Counted from the stretch's first letter, positions 30,438-40,752 are shown. The stretch is 64,000 nt of DNA from JANJWP01 sp964540725 (GCA_964540725.1 CAZINU010000001.1:1-64000), one strand, 5' to 3'. Translations and numbers: made by a program. The notes: a model not told the origin generated them from the sequence alone.

Positions 30438-31700
30438 ATGGCTCCGAACGATAACGCTTCCGAGGCACTCTCCGCCGACGACACCCAGAAACTCCAGGAG
30501 AAGCGCCGAAAAGACCGGTTGACCCACGCAATCTCCCTGAACGTCCTGTTTCTCATGCTTGCGGGCATCGGAATGTGATACTACGTCGTTCCGACCTATC
30601 AGGCGCTCGGGGAAACCGTCGACCTCGCGAACGAGAAGATTGCGGAAATCGCCGAAATGCGGAAAAACGGAATCTCCCCCCAACGATTCATATCTCTGGC
30701 ATCCAAATCTTCCGGAAAAACCCCCAAGAACCAGACGGACCTTTTGAAACCCGAAAACGTCGAACTCGTCATTCGTGACGGATTCGACGGAAAGGGGGAT
30801 TATTACGAATGGTTGAACGCCGAGGTCAATTCCGGATCCATCCAAAAAATCGACCGCATGATCGCCGAGAAGAACGAAGTCATCGGCGACGTCATCCCGA
30901 GTTATGCGGAAAAGGCCCCGAATCCCGATCCCGGGTTCGAACAGAACCAGATTACGGTCGCGACGTTCATCGAGTACGTGGAAGAAAAAATCCTCAAACG
31001 GTTCCGAATTGCCTCCTACTCGCCCATCGGTATCGAAAACGTCGGGTTCGACAATTCCCAGAACACCATCATCAATATCGGAACCTTCGAATTTCCCATC
31101 GAATTCGAAGGGTCCAACTCCCAAATTTCCGAACTTCTCGATTTCGTTCAGAATTCCGGAAAAATCACCATTGAAAACGGGCGGCTCGTTTCGGCTCCGA
31201 AAAAGAACGTGCCCCCCGGAACGGATTCCAAGTTGTCCGATTTGAGCAATTTGCTCATAACCATCAAGGATTTTGCCGTCGATAAGCCGCTTTCCGATCC
31301 GAACGCGAAAAATCGGGCGAACATGACCCTCGTGTTCTACGTGAAGGGGCGCAACTATTCGTCTTTCATCGACATGCGCAAGCAGATTGTCGAGTACGTG
31401 AAAAACCTGAAGGCGCAAATCGAAAAAACGGCCGGCGAATGCAAGAATACTTCCGAAGCCAAGTGCCGCTCCGATGCTTCGATTGCTTCCATTGGAGCCA
31501 TACGCAATCTCGTGTCCGAGGTTTCCGCGCTCGATAAGCAGGCGCAAGAATACGTAAAAAATACGAACGTTTCCAATTTGGGTACCGAATTCGAAAAGAT
31601 TTTCTCGCTCTACGCGTCGGCGAAAACGATCGAATCGGCATATCAGAAGCATAAGGCCGTCTTCGACCGGGCCGCTTCGGTTTCCGGGCAGAAGAAATAG
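30438..31700 (+). CDS. Type IV pilus-linked inner-membrane protein (PilO-like position), 420 aa, one TGA(Gly)
   Basis: The N-terminal 29 residues are charged; a single membrane helix (about 31-52) contains the TGA at 30576 (Gly), giving LAGIGMGYYVVPTY. A coiled region follows (ALGETVDLANEKIAEIAEMR), then two folded parts with beta strands such as NVGFDNSQNTIINIGTFEFP and NRANMTLVFYVKGRNYSS, a pattern seen in PilO-like proteins. This assignment rests on topology and neighbours. Without TGA read as Gly the membrane anchor would be cut off. Ends TAG. Confidence 0.7.
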
Positions 31701-31741
31701 GGCGCCGCCTTCCGGAAATACCCTTCAATACCGTTCCAAAA

Positions 31742-33004
31742 ATGCAAACCAACCCGCACCTCGACAAACTGAAAGAAGAAATCTACAAGGGTGACAACGC
31801 CCAGGAGATTTGCAATCTCATCATCGCCGCCGCGGTCACGTTCCGGAGTTCCGATATCCACATCGAGCCGCTTTCCAATTTCGTCCGTATCCGGTACCGC
31901 GTCGACGGCGTGCTTTCCGAGGCGCTCGAGTACCAGAAATTCCTCCATCCGCAAATCGTCGCCCGGTATAAGATCCTCTCGAACCTGAAAATCGACGAAT
32001 CCCGCATGCCGCAGGACGGCCGCATTTCGGTCATTATCGACGAAAAGCCGCTCGATCTCCGCGTTTCCACCCTTCCGACCGTTTCGGGCGAAAAGATCGT
32101 GATGCGCATCGTCGACAAGTCGAAAAAAATTCCGGATCTCGACGTTCTCGGAATCGAAGGACAGAATGGCGAGATATTGAAAAAGGCAATCGCCCTTCCG
32201 AACGGCATCATTCTCACGTCCGGTCCGACCGGTTCCGGAAAATCCACGACCCTCTATTCGTGCCTGTCCCGGTTGAATCGGCCGGAAGTGAACATCATGA
32301 CGCTTGAGGATCCGGTGGAAAACGTTATCGACGGCGTGAACCAGAGCCAGGTGTTTCCCGATATCGGATATACGTTCGCCTCGGGCCTCCGTACCGCCCT
32401 CCGCCAAGATCCCGACATCATCATGGTGGGGGAAATCCGTGACCACGAAACCATCAACATCGCGATCGAAGCTTCCTTGACCGGACATTTGGTACTTTCC
32501 ACTATCCATACGAATTCCGCCGCGGAAACCATCACCCGTATCCTCAATATGGGAATCCAGGCGTTTCTTCTGCCGGCGTCCGTCAACGCAATCATCGCGC
32601 AGCGGCTCATCCGTCGGCTCTGTCCCCATTGCCGCCGTGGAGTTCCGGCTGAAAAACTCGATCCGAAGATGCAGAAGTCCGTCCTTCGGGCCATGCAGCG
32701 GACGAACAAGGCGGAATTGAACGCCCGTCTGACCCCCGAAATTCTCGCCAATCCCGTGTTTTATGAACCGGTCGGTTGTTCGCAATGCAACGATAAGGGA
32801 TACTCTGGGCGCGTGGGAATCTACGAAATCATGGAAATCACTCCCGCCATCAAGAAACTTATTCTCGAAGGGGCTTCCGGCGTCCAAATCAACGAAACCG
32901 CCATCGATACCGGAATGATTTCGCTGGAGCAGGACGGAATCATGAAAGCGTTGAACGGTTTGACTTCCCTCGAAGAAGTGTATGCTGCGGCAAAGGAAGA
33001 ATAG
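31742..33004 (+). CDS. pilB: PilB/GspE-type pilus assembly ATPase, 420 aa
   Basis: Powers pilus polymerisation. Signatures: SSDIHIEPLSNFVRIRYRVDG, Walker A TSGPTGSGKSTTLY, the Asp box LEDPVEN, Walker B RQDPDIIMVGEIRD, the His box GHLVLSTIHTN. A zinc-binding tetracysteine is formed by LCPHCRR and CSQCNDKGYSGR, typical of GspE/PilB rather than PilT. It lacks the usual about 150-residue N-terminal MshEN domain, so it is shorter than PilB elsewhere. Ends TAG; pilC follows after 24 nt. Confidence 0.95.
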   Translation: MQTNPHLDKLKEEIYKGDNAQEICNLIIAAAVTFRSSDIHIEPLSNFVRIRYRVDGVLSEALEYQKFLHPQIVARYKILSNLKIDESRMPQDGRISVIIDEKPLDLRVSTLPTVSGEKIVMRIVDKSKKIPDLDVLGIEGQNGEILKKAIALPNGIILTSGPTGSGKSTTLYSCLSRLNRPEVNIMTLEDPVENVIDGVNQSQVFPDIGYTFASGLRTALRQDPDIIMVGEIRDHETINIAIEASLTGHLVLSTIHTNSAAETITRILNMGIQAFLLPASVNAIIAQRLIRRLCPHCRRGVPAEKLDPKMQKSVLRAMQRTNKAELNARLTPEILANPVFYEPVGCSQCNDKGYSGRVGIYEIMEITPAIKKLILEGASGVQINETAIDTGMISLEQDGIMKALNGLTSLEEVYAAAKEE

Positions 33005-33028
33005 CGTTATTTTCGAATTGGGCGCCCC

Positions 33029-34180
33029 ATGGATGACAAGAATCCGGAAATCAAAATCATAGACGTTACCACGGGCGAATCTTCCGACGATTCGCAGGGG
33101 TCCGTTCTCGAGCGCTTCGAAGCGTGGATGCTTTCGCGTCAGCGAATGAAGAACAAGCAGAAGGTCATCTTTTTCCGACTGCTCGCGACCATGGCCAATG
33201 CCGGGCTTCCAATCCTCAAGTCCCTCGCGATTCTCGAAAAACAGGAAAAAGATCCGGTTGCCAAAACGTCCTTCGCGCGGATGATTTCCGGTATCAAGAC
33301 CGGAAAAAACCTTTCCGGAACACTCCGTGATTTCGATGGAACCTTCGCCGATGCCGAATGCTCCATCATCGAGTCCGGAGAAAAGACCGGTAAACTCAAC
33401 GCGGCGCTCGTCCAGCTCGCCGATCAGGTCGAAAAGGTCGCCGACGTTTCCCGGAAGCTCAAGGGGGCCCTGATTTACCCGGCCGGCATCGTCGTCGTCA
33501 TGTTCATCGCCATCGGCGTGCTCATGACGCTCGTCGTTCCGAAGCTCATCGAAATGTTCGGAGACAAGGAGAAGCTTCCCCCGATGACGAAGATTCTTAT
33601 CGGCGTAAGCGATTTTTTCGTCGGATATTGGTGGGCGATGATTATCGGTTTCGTCTTAGCGGTAACGCTCGTGAACGTTTGGAGGAAAACTCCGGACGGG
33701 CACTACCGTTTCGATGCCCTCATGCTGAGAATGCCGATCATGGGACCGATCATTCGGAAGGTCATTCTCTCGAAATTCGCCCGCGTCCTTTCAAACCTCC
33801 TTTCGAGCGGAATCTCCATTGTGGAATCGCTCCGCATCGTTTCCGAAGTCGTCGACAACGAGGTGTACCGACAGCGTATCATGCTCTTGCGCGAGGATAT
33901 CAAAAAGGGCGTAAAAATCGGCGAAGGCCTCGAAGACGACGCGCTCTTTCCGGACATGCTCGTTCAGATGATCAAAGTCGGGGAAGAGACCGCGAAGCTC
34001 GATACCATCATTTTGAAAATCGCCGATTTCTACGACAGCGAAGTCGATACGACCATTAACGCGATCAACAAGACGATCGAACCGGTCATCATTACCGTCA
34101 TGGCCGTCGTTGTTGGTTTTATCGCGGTGGGCGTCATGCAACCGATCATGAACCTTTCGGAGGTCATGGCGGGGGAGTAG
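33029..34180 (+). CDS. pilC: PilC/GspF-type pilus platform protein, 383 aa
   Basis: Integral membrane platform for pilin assembly. Two repeated GspF domains are visible: FFRLLATMANAGLPILKSLAIL with SIIESGEKTGKLNAAL, and FARVLSNLLSSGISIVESLRIV with MIKVGEETAKLD. Three membrane segments lie at about 148-170, 190-215 and 350-375. The order pilN/O-like, pilB, pilC is a minimal type IV pilus operon, common in Patescibacteria. No pilin gene is identified nearby. Ends TAG. Confidence 0.95.
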   Translation: MDDKNPEIKIIDVTTGESSDDSQGSVLERFEAWMLSRQRMKNKQKVIFFRLLATMANAGLPILKSLAILEKQEKDPVAKTSFARMISGIKTGKNLSGTLRDFDGTFADAECSIIESGEKTGKLNAALVQLADQVEKVADVSRKLKGALIYPAGIVVVMFIAIGVLMTLVVPKLIEMFGDKEKLPPMTKILIGVSDFFVGYWWAMIIGFVLAVTLVNVWRKTPDGHYRFDALMLRMPIMGPIIRKVILSKFARVLSNLLSSGISIVESLRIVSEVVDNEVYRQRIMLLREDIKKGVKIGEGLEDDALFPDMLVQMIKVGEETAKLDTIILKIADFYDSEVDTTINAINKTIEPVIITVMAVVVGFIAVGVMQPIMNLSEVMAGE

Positions 34181-34210
34181 GGGGCGCAGATTCGGAACTT
34201 CGCGCCCCGT

Positions 34211-34238
34211 GGTTGACTTTGAATCACGTCGCGTTAGT
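34211..34238 (+). promoter_or_regulatory. Promoter upstream of a 75-codon ORF
   Basis: TTGACT - 16 nt - TAGTAT, just after a GGGGCGC/GCGCCCC hairpin (about 34180-34207) that follows pilC. Confidence 0.55.
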
Positions 34239-34270
34239 ATTCGGACGTCGTTCATAGCTTAACTAAACGC

Positions 34271-34498
34271 ATGCACTCTTCCAATTGATTGGCTTACAGA
34301 CTCGTCAAACTCATGGATTCCCCTTCGATTCGGATTGTCGCGGGCGCCCGGATAACCGAGTGACCTTTGCCTGACATGAAGGGTTCGATGACGGGTCTTC
34401 GGAACGATAAAAAGTTCCTTCAATCCGTTTCGGACGTTTTGTCCGGGATTCAAATTCAGGTTGAGTGCGTTATCGAAAGCGAAAAGCCCCGGAATTAG
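34271..34498 (+). CDS. Small hypothetical protein, 75 aa, two TGA(Gly)
   Basis: Not recognised. With TGA at 34286 and 34361 read as Gly the frame gives MHSSNGLAYRLVKLM and then IRIVAGARITEGPLPD, ending TAG. Support: a good promoter about 35 nt upstream, a protein-like composition, and no other gene in this stretch. Invisible under the standard code. Against: no Shine-Dalgarno and no known family. Confidence 0.45.
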
Positions 34499-34510
34499 AT
34501 TTTCCGGGCG

Positions 34511-35143
34511 TTATGCTCCGATTCGGGTTCCGGATCCGGGATATCGGAGGTTCATGGCATCGGCCGCGGAGCCCAAATGTTCGCGCTCTTGGAGCCGTAC
34601 GGCCGCCTTCCGGGTTTCCTGTGCGGCCGCTTGCCGTCGGATTCCTTCGAGTTCGGCGAGCATCCGCCCTTTCTGGGCGAAAAAAAACTCTTTCAACGCC
34701 GCCGCCTTCGACTCGGCGCCTTTGTCTTCGCCACCTCCGCCGTTATTGGCGAGCCGCTTTTCCTTCTGTTCGGTCCCATGGACGCTCCAAACGGCTTCGA
34801 GATATTCGCCGAGGAGTTCCCCGATTTTGGCGGCATCGATTTCGTCGGGCCGCTTCCCCGATGTCTCCGCCCCGAGTCTCGCATTGAAATCGGCGGTAAT
34901 GGCCGACACGGTCGCCCGGTGTTCGGGGGAGTCGAGCTCTCCTGACAACTTCGCGCCCCATTCGGCCGTAAACGATTCGCAGTATTTCGAGAGAGGCTCT
35001 CCCGAATCCTTTCGGAACGCTGCCGTTCAGATTTCCCGGTGCAGCGCTTCGGAGCGTCTTTCCTCGGTTTTTCGATCAGTGTCGGGAATGCCATCGTTCC
35101 CTCCGGGCATTTTCGGTTCGCGGATTCCGCTTTCGATCGACAT
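34511..35143 (-). CDS. Hypothetical protein, 210 aa, one TGA(Gly)
   Basis: Not recognised. A continuous frame from ATG 35143 to TAA 34511 needs the TGA at 35027 to be Gly. The N-terminus is Gly/Pro/charged and likely disordered; the rest is helical with a low-complexity NNGGGGEDKGAESKAAALKE stretch and a Gln/Arg-rich helix. No signal peptide or membrane segment. A weak promoter (TTGTCC - 17 nt - TAGGAT) lies upstream on the minus strand. Divergent from the tRNA-Pro gene. Confidence 0.55.
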
Positions 35144-35270
35144 GGTATGGAGATTACGGATACGTCGCCATCCTACCATGTTTTTCCGTTCCGGACAAAT
35201 TTCACGCAGTCGCGAAAAGGAGTCCAAAGGGCTTGCCTTTCTAAAAAAATCGATATCATGGGCCGGTCGT

Positions 35271-35347
35271 CGGAGACTGGCGCAATTGGCTAGCGCACAC
35301 GCTTCGGGTGCGTGGGGTTGTGGGTTCGAGTCCCGCGTCTCCGACCA
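35271..35347 (+). tRNA. tRNA-Pro(CGG)
   Basis: Full cloverleaf: acceptor CGGAGAC / GTCTCCG, anticodon arm CACGC-TTCGGGT-GCGTG (anticodon CGG), T arm GTGGG-TTCGAGT-CCCGC, and genomic CCA at 35345-35347. The 3' half is part of a long inverted repeat. Confidence 0.96.
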
Positions 35348-35415
35348 TTGAAATCCAAAAAAGAAATCCCCCAACCGGGGGATTTCTTTTTTGGATTCGG
35401 TCGGAGACGCGGGAC
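35330..35415. repeat. Long palindrome spanning the tRNA-Pro 3' end and its terminator
   Basis: The outer arm GTCCCGCGTCTCCGACC (35330-35346, the tRNA 3' end) is repeated inverted at 35399-35415. The inner 21-bp arms (35352-35372 and 35377-35397) are perfect with an AACC loop and act as the terminator. Total pairing is about 38 bp with one small asymmetric bulge. Confidence 0.9.
35352..35397 (+). terminator. Ter hairpin downstream of tRNA-Pro
   Basis: Stem AAAAGAAATCCCCC / GGGGGATTTCTTTT with a T-run, inside the larger palindrome. Also usable by the converging minus-strand gene's transcript. Confidence 0.8.
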
Positions 35416-35443
35416 GAGCAGTTATCGTGCCCCGTTCGGCCCA

Positions 35444-37882
35444 CTATCTGATTTCGAAGAGTTTCGGAGGTTCGGTTGCCATGCGCGGATCATAGATGAT
35501 AAGGGTCGGCTCTTCGTATTCCCCCGAATCCGTACAGCTTCCGTTCCCATTGGAATCGCAGCCGATACTTCCCCGTCGGAGGTAGTTGAGATCGTAGGCG
35601 AGCGCTTGGTCGAACGAATCCGGTCAGACCCGCTTGCTTCACGGAAGCAGATAATATCCGCCGGAAAGTATGGCTCCGCCGACGGTATTGCGGGTAAAGA
35701 CCGAACCGCGGAGGGTGAGGCGGTTTTTCAAGTCGCGCGTCCGCTCATAGCTGTCTTGGGAATAGGGCGTTCCGGCGGCGTTCGTGCTAATGAGCCCGCC
35801 ATCGGCATAGATGGCCGCATTCAGTTTCGTGACGTTCGGCGTGATGTACACATTCCCTTTGTCTCGATAACCGGTTCCGGTATCGTAGCGGTCCTTTAGG
35901 ACGATAATGCCGAATTTTGCGTTTCCCGAGTTGAAATCCGCATCCACGATGACGTTTCCGTCGCGGACGACCAAGGTTTCGTAATTCGACGGTGCCGAAC
36001 CGGAGAGACGGACGTCCCCAGCGACGTACCGGACTCGGTTCACGACGTCCCCGCTCGACATCGAGCCGATGTACTCATACGCGTTTTTGCGAATCTGGGT
36101 CCGCATCGTGAACGTGTCGATGCTTGAAAAATTCGCATCCTGTCACGATATCGTACCTTTTCCGTCCAGTTGGGCGTTTCCAAGAATCCGGACGCCCAAG
36201 AAGCGGTTACCCGAAGTATTGATGGGGGATTGGTCGTTTCCGTCATCCCGTTCGGTCAGATGGTACGAAACCGTCGTCCCGTTCAGCCGGTAGGAAATAA
36301 TCGGGAAGCGTATCCGGATTCACGGGGCGGAGACGTCCGTTCCTCCGGCGCTCGTATTCAGCCGCGTGGAAAATACGGTCCCCTCCGTCGCGTTCGAAAG
36401 GCTGGAAAGTACGACTTCCGTGCCCTGAACTTCCAACCTTTCCGACGTCGCTTCGACGGACGGAGCGAAATTGTCTAAGGAATAACCGGGGAGCGCCGAA
36501 GCCGCCAGATTCGAGCGGGGGGTCGTCATGACGCGGTACTTGAGCTTGGTTCCGACGCTCGGCTTTCCGGTCCAATCGTTTTCGCCCTTCGTCGGATCGT
36601 TCGTCTCGATTCGGCCGACGAACGGCTTTCTGAAATGGTAGGGGACGTTCGTTATCTGAATGGGGCTTCCGGCTCCCGTGAGCCGGAGGGAACCGTTTTC
36701 CCGAAGGGGTGAGAATGCCCGAATTCCGGGAATCGCGAGCGTGAAAGAGTTCGGAGTGCTGTCGGCAAAACTCACGGAACTCGGGACGCTCGAGAAGTCG
36801 AGCGCATTCGAACCCCCGTTGGACGTCCGTTGCGCTTTGAATCCCGAAGTATCGAGTACGCCGAACTGCCTGCGCGCACCCCAATTTACGATATCGCGGT
36901 TTTGGCGGGTTTGCGCGGAAATCCGGATCGTGACGGTTTCCTCGTCCCGATCGTTCGCATAGGGCGTTCCACCCGAAACGTAAGGGTGGCTCGTATCCAT
37001 GGTTACGGTTACCGATTCGGTAACCGGCGATGGCCTCGTCGCGTCCGCGGGGCATCCGCGGCACGTGTCGCAGGAACCGTAGACGGCCGTCCAATTATTC
37101 GTCTGCGAACAGGTGAGAGTGGCGGAAGGCGTCCAATCCGAGTTTACCGAACAGGTCGTCCAATATTCGTTCCATCCGCTTACGTAGCTGGCGGACTGGC
37201 AGGCGGGGGAAACGGAGGCACCGCCCCCGCCCGAAGAAGAACCGCCCCCGCCCGAAGAGGACGGCGTGGCGCCTCCTCCTGAAGAGCTCGGACTGCCCCC
37301 GCTCGAAGACGGGGACCGTACCGAAGCGCCACCGCCTCCGGAGGTTTCACCGGGTCTCGTCGCGCTGATTCCCCAGCCGTTTTGGCAGAGAACCCCGGCG
37401 GACGTACTGGTCGCATAGGAATTGACGACCTTGTGTCAGTCCGAACCTTGTCAGGTAGTCAATCCGAGTTGCGAGAGACTCGTAGTCCCGTCCATAAGGG
37501 ACGTGGCAACCTTTTGGGTATCCCCTATTCCGTTCGTGAGTTGGTTCACGGAAAGCTGCCCATTGGCAAGCATCGATCCGATGCTCTGTACCGCGGTGGC
37601 CGTGATCGTGAGGGTCACGTTGCTGCCGCCTCCCCGTATGGTTGCGGTTCCGTCGGCGTGCACTACTGCGGTATATCCGTTAGCGGAATAAGCGGTTCCG
37701 CTTGATTTCGAAGAAGAAGAAGCGGAGGAGGAGCTTGATCTCGAAGAAGTCGAAGAAGTCGAAGAGGACGAGGACGACGATCTTCCCGCCTTTGCCATCG
37801 CGCTTTCGGGGAAAATGTGGACAAGCGCGAATCCGACGGCCAGGAATGCGGTTGCGAACCGAATGGAGGTTTTCCGTTTCAT
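35444..37882 (-). CDS. Large secreted Ser/Gly-rich surface protein, 812 aa, six TGA(Gly)
   Basis: One frame from ATG 37882 to TAG 35444, with TGA (Gly) at 37451, 37436, 36320, 36143, 35639 and 35624. A signal peptide (MKRKTSIRFATAFLAVGFAL) is followed by a poly-Ser tract, a beta-rich domain, Gly-Ser linkers (GGGGSSSGGGG), and a Cys-rich module with W-x-x-C motifs (EYWTTCSVN, GSCDTCRGC). The long C-terminal half is beta-strand rich (GDVRLSG, DGNVIVDADFNSG, GNVYITPNVTKLNAAIYADG), resembling secreted pilus-associated or adhesin proteins. Likely exposed on the surface, perhaps for attachment to a host cell; that is inference. No recognised family. Under the standard code it would look like several broken ORFs. 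Confidence 0.82.
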
Positions 37883-37897
37883 AAGAAGGGGGGGGTG

Positions 37898-39190
37898 TTA
37901 CTTGTTTACGAGAAGGTCTTTCTTCAAGGTTTCCACGAATCGAACGAAATCCGGATCTTTTGAGAGCGGCGCATAGATTCCATAATCCGGGGAGGAGAGT
38001 TGGAACATCATTTTGAACACGTAGTTCAAATTTCCGCTCCTGAGGAGTTCCATCATGTTGAAAACCGTTTTTCCCCGGTCGCCCTTGGCAGCGTAAGCCC
38101 ACGAGAGGTAATACAGGGTTTCTCCGGCCCTTGGCAATCGTTCGTATCCCATGATTCCGATGTCGTTCCCGATTGCCCGGAGGGACTTATCCAGGTAGTA
38201 GATGGCATTGTCGGAGTCGCCTTGCAGCAGATTCGCGATTCCGCGGAATCTCAGTCCGTCGGACGAACTGGAATACGCCTGGAGTCCGCGGTCGATTTCC
38301 TCAATGGCCCGGTCGTACTGCCCCATTTCGGTGAATGCCTTGCCGAGAGCGAATCGCGCCGGAGCAAAATCGGGATTTTCCTGAATTGCCCGATTCGCGT
38401 ATCCGAACGCGTCCCCCACGTTCGTTTTTCCGGTTCCGGCAAGGACGATGGAACTGAGATCGCAGAGCATTTCGGCGCGAAAGTAGGTATCGCTGGATTT
38501 TTCGAGGGCGGAGGAAAAGAGGCGGATGGCCTCCTCCGTTTCGCCCGTTTTTAACTTCGAATCCGCCATGCTCGCGATGATGATGGGGTTTTCAGCGTCG
38601 AGCGAATAGGCCTTTTCGTAGAATTCCCGCGCTTTGTCGAAATCCCCTTCCAATGCGCGGACGTGTCACATTTGGCGGTATGCCCGCGCCGCGAACGGAG
38701 GGGAATCTTTCACGAGTTCCAGAACCTTTTCGTACGTTTCGAAGGCTCGGTCATACGATTTTACGATTTCGAAAGCGTACCCGTACGTAAAGAGGAGTTC
38801 GGCATCGGATTCGTACCCGGAAACGGATTCGATAAGCTTCCGAGTCTTGTCCGAATATTCCTTCTCCCGATACTCGTACGTTCCCACGTTGGCATAAGCC
38901 GAAGCCAGCCAGTTCTTCTCGGTGTTCGAGAGGGAATTCGGATCCCTCGTTTCCAGGGCGCTGATAACGGATCGGTAATCTCCGGATTCGGCAAGCGGAC
39001 GGACGCTCTCATCGACTTCGTCGGAAATCGGGGGTTCGGCAGTTCCGGTTCCCGAGAGTTCCGCGCCGATTCCGTCCGATTCGACGACGCTCGTGGTCGC
39101 GGGCTTCTTTTCGAACGAGCATCCGGAAAGAATGACCGGGAAGATCGTACCGGTAAGGATGCCAAGCGCTATTGGCAGTCGTCGTTTCAT
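37898..39190 (-). CDS. TPR-repeat lipoprotein, 430 aa, one TGA(Gly)
   Basis: Lipoprotein signal MKRRLPIALGILTGTIFPV with lipobox LSGC (Cys at about residue 23). The rest is a tetratricopeptide array (for example FDKAREFYEKAYSLDAENPI and YDRAIEEIDRGLQAY). The TGA at 38666 (Gly) lies within a repeat: AYRQMGHVRALEGDFDKA. The ATG at 39190 is fixed by a strong Shine-Dalgarno GGAGGGG, uncommon for TGA-Gly genes here, and by a promoter at 39231. It lies 15 bp upstream of the secreted Ser-rich protein on the same strand, so it may help assemble or anchor it. Ends TAA. Confidence 0.87.
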
Positions 39191-39230
39191 ATTCCCCTCC
39201 ATTTGTCGGGCGTTATCGTTAAACGTCCGA

Positions 39231-39259
39231 ATCATATTCGGTGTTCGTTCGTAAATCAA
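39231..39259 (-). promoter_or_regulatory. Promoter of the TPR lipoprotein and surface-protein operon
   Basis: Minus strand TTGATT - 17 nt - TATGAT. Confidence 0.6.
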
Positions 39260-39315
39260 GGAAATCTTTCCGTTCGCTTCGAATCGGACCAATCTCGTCC
39301 GTACGTTCAGTTCCA

Positions 39316-39343
39316 TTGAAAACTTAAATATTGACTTTATTAT
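39316..39343 (+). promoter_or_regulatory. Promoter of the sigma-factor gene
   Basis: TTGAAA - 16 nt - TATTAT; a second TTGACT (39331) overlaps it. Confidence 0.55.
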
Positions 39344-39383
39344 GATTATAGATATGAGATATCTTGTTGATTTTTTCCCCCTT

Positions 39384-40388
39384 ATGGAATTCCCCGGCGC
39401 CTTCGAATCGTTTCCCAATATTCATTCGCCAGAGGGCGGGGGCGGAATTTTCCAATCGTTTTTCGATGGCGTGCCAACGAATCCGAAATCCGAGGAGGAT
39501 TTCGGATATCGAACGGCTGAATCCGAAAGCGTTCCGGACGCGCTCTCGGCGTATCTTCGGAATGCCGAAAAGTACCCGCTTTTATCGGCCGAAGACGAAA
39601 TTCGCCTCGCCCGGGCGATTCGTGCTGGCGATGAGTCCGCCCGCGAACGGATGATTCGCTCGAATCTTCGTCTCGTCGCTTCCGTAGCAAGGGATTTCAG
39701 GAACCGTTGACTCGAGTTCTCGGATTTGATTCAGGAAGGGAATTTCGGATTGTTCCGGGCGGTCGAAAAATTCGATCCGGAACGCGGATTCCGTTTCTCC
39801 GCGTACGCGACGAGTTGGATATCCCAATCCATAAGGGTTGCCATCGCCAATTCGGATACTATTCGGATCCCGCTCCATACGAGAAAAGAGACGGACCGGT
39901 ATCTGAAGGTTCTGGCGCGTGCGGCCGATCGGGGGGACGAACGCGTATCCGATTCCGAAATCGCCGAATCGCTCGGCTTTTCCCCATCGAAACTCGCCCG
40001 AGTCAGAGATGCCGCGAGCCTTCGATTGCATGCCTCTTTGGATGATATTCGGGATGGTGACGCGGATGAATCGTACCACCGTACCGTCGCCTCCGATCCA
40101 AACGCCTCCGATCCGGCACGTTTGGTGAATTCCGGCCGGACGTACCGGCGTTTGTTCGAAATTCTTGCGAACGCTCCGGAAATTTCCGACCGCGAACGCA
40201 AGGTGATTTCCAAACGATTCGGACTGGAAACGGACGATCGTCCGCCCACGCTCGCGGAAATCGGAAAGGAATTGGGAGTGACGGGAAGCCGGGTGCAACA
40301 AATGGTTCCGGAGATTTTAGAAAAAATCCGCCAAGCCCTGGAAGCCGGCGGAATTGGGTTTGGGGATTTCGAAGTTGAGGACGCGTAG
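39384..40388 (+). CDS. Sigma-70 family factor with divergent promoter-recognition helices, 334 aa, one TGA(Gly)
   Basis: Initiates transcription at selected promoters. Region 1.2/2.1 is recognisable in DALSAYLRNAEKYPLLSAED; region 2 continues through RNRGLEFSDLIQEGNFGLFR, where the Gly is the TGA at 39708, and EKFDPERGFRFSAYATSW. Regions 3 and 4 follow, ending GVTGSRVQQMVPEILEKIRQ. Compared with housekeeping sigma factors, the YATWWIRQAI motif is YATSWISQSI and the region 4.2 recognition helix lacks the usual R-E-R-x-R-Q pattern. This suggests an alternative sigma factor rather than the main RpoD. Start uncertain: ATG 39384 fits the promoter; 39342 and 39354 are possible. Ends TAG. Confidence 0.88.
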
Positions 40389-40470
40389 CGCCCTTGCCCC
40401 TACGTTTGCTTTCAATCTCCGCTGCCAAAGGTTTTCCGGCGTCGGGGAAAGAAGGATTCGTAACGAAAAG

Positions 40471-40494
40471 AAACCGCCCTGAATGGGGCGGTTT
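40471..40494. terminator. Terminator between the sigma gene and island A
   Basis: Stem AAACCGCCC / GGGCGGTTT plus a T-run. Confidence 0.85.
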
Positions 40495-40530
40495 TTGTTC
40501 GGGGCGCGAATTTCCCCTCGAGTCGGAATG

Positions 40531-40752
40531 TCATCCGTCCACCAAGCCATTCGGAAGGATTCCTTGTCCACCAATGAGATGGCGTTCCTTTTCGGACCCC
40601 CCGTTCGAAAGCGAGAGCGCGGCCTGGATTTCCGGATTTCTTTCGATTTCCAGAGCTAACGCCTCCACGCCGGGAGGCGTGCCGGAAGCGTGCGTAGTCG
40701 AATTGGGCTCGGACGCCGAACCGGATGCGTCGAAGTCGTTTTGCGGATTCAT
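40531..40752 (-). CDS. Small hypothetical protein, 73 aa, ends with TGA
   Basis: Not recognised. Ser/Thr/Gly/Asn-rich N-terminus, then a short helix (VEALALEIERNPEIQAALSL). A Shine-Dalgarno AGGAAA lies just upstream of the ATG at 40752. The last codon is TGA: reading it as Gly would run through the terminator at 40471 and on antisense to the sigma gene, so TGA must be a stop here. First gene met in island A. Confidence 0.5.
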   Translation of the reverse strand: MNPQNDFDASGSASEPNSTTHASGTPPGVEALALEIERNPEIQAALSLSNGGSEKERHLIGGQGILPNGLVDG

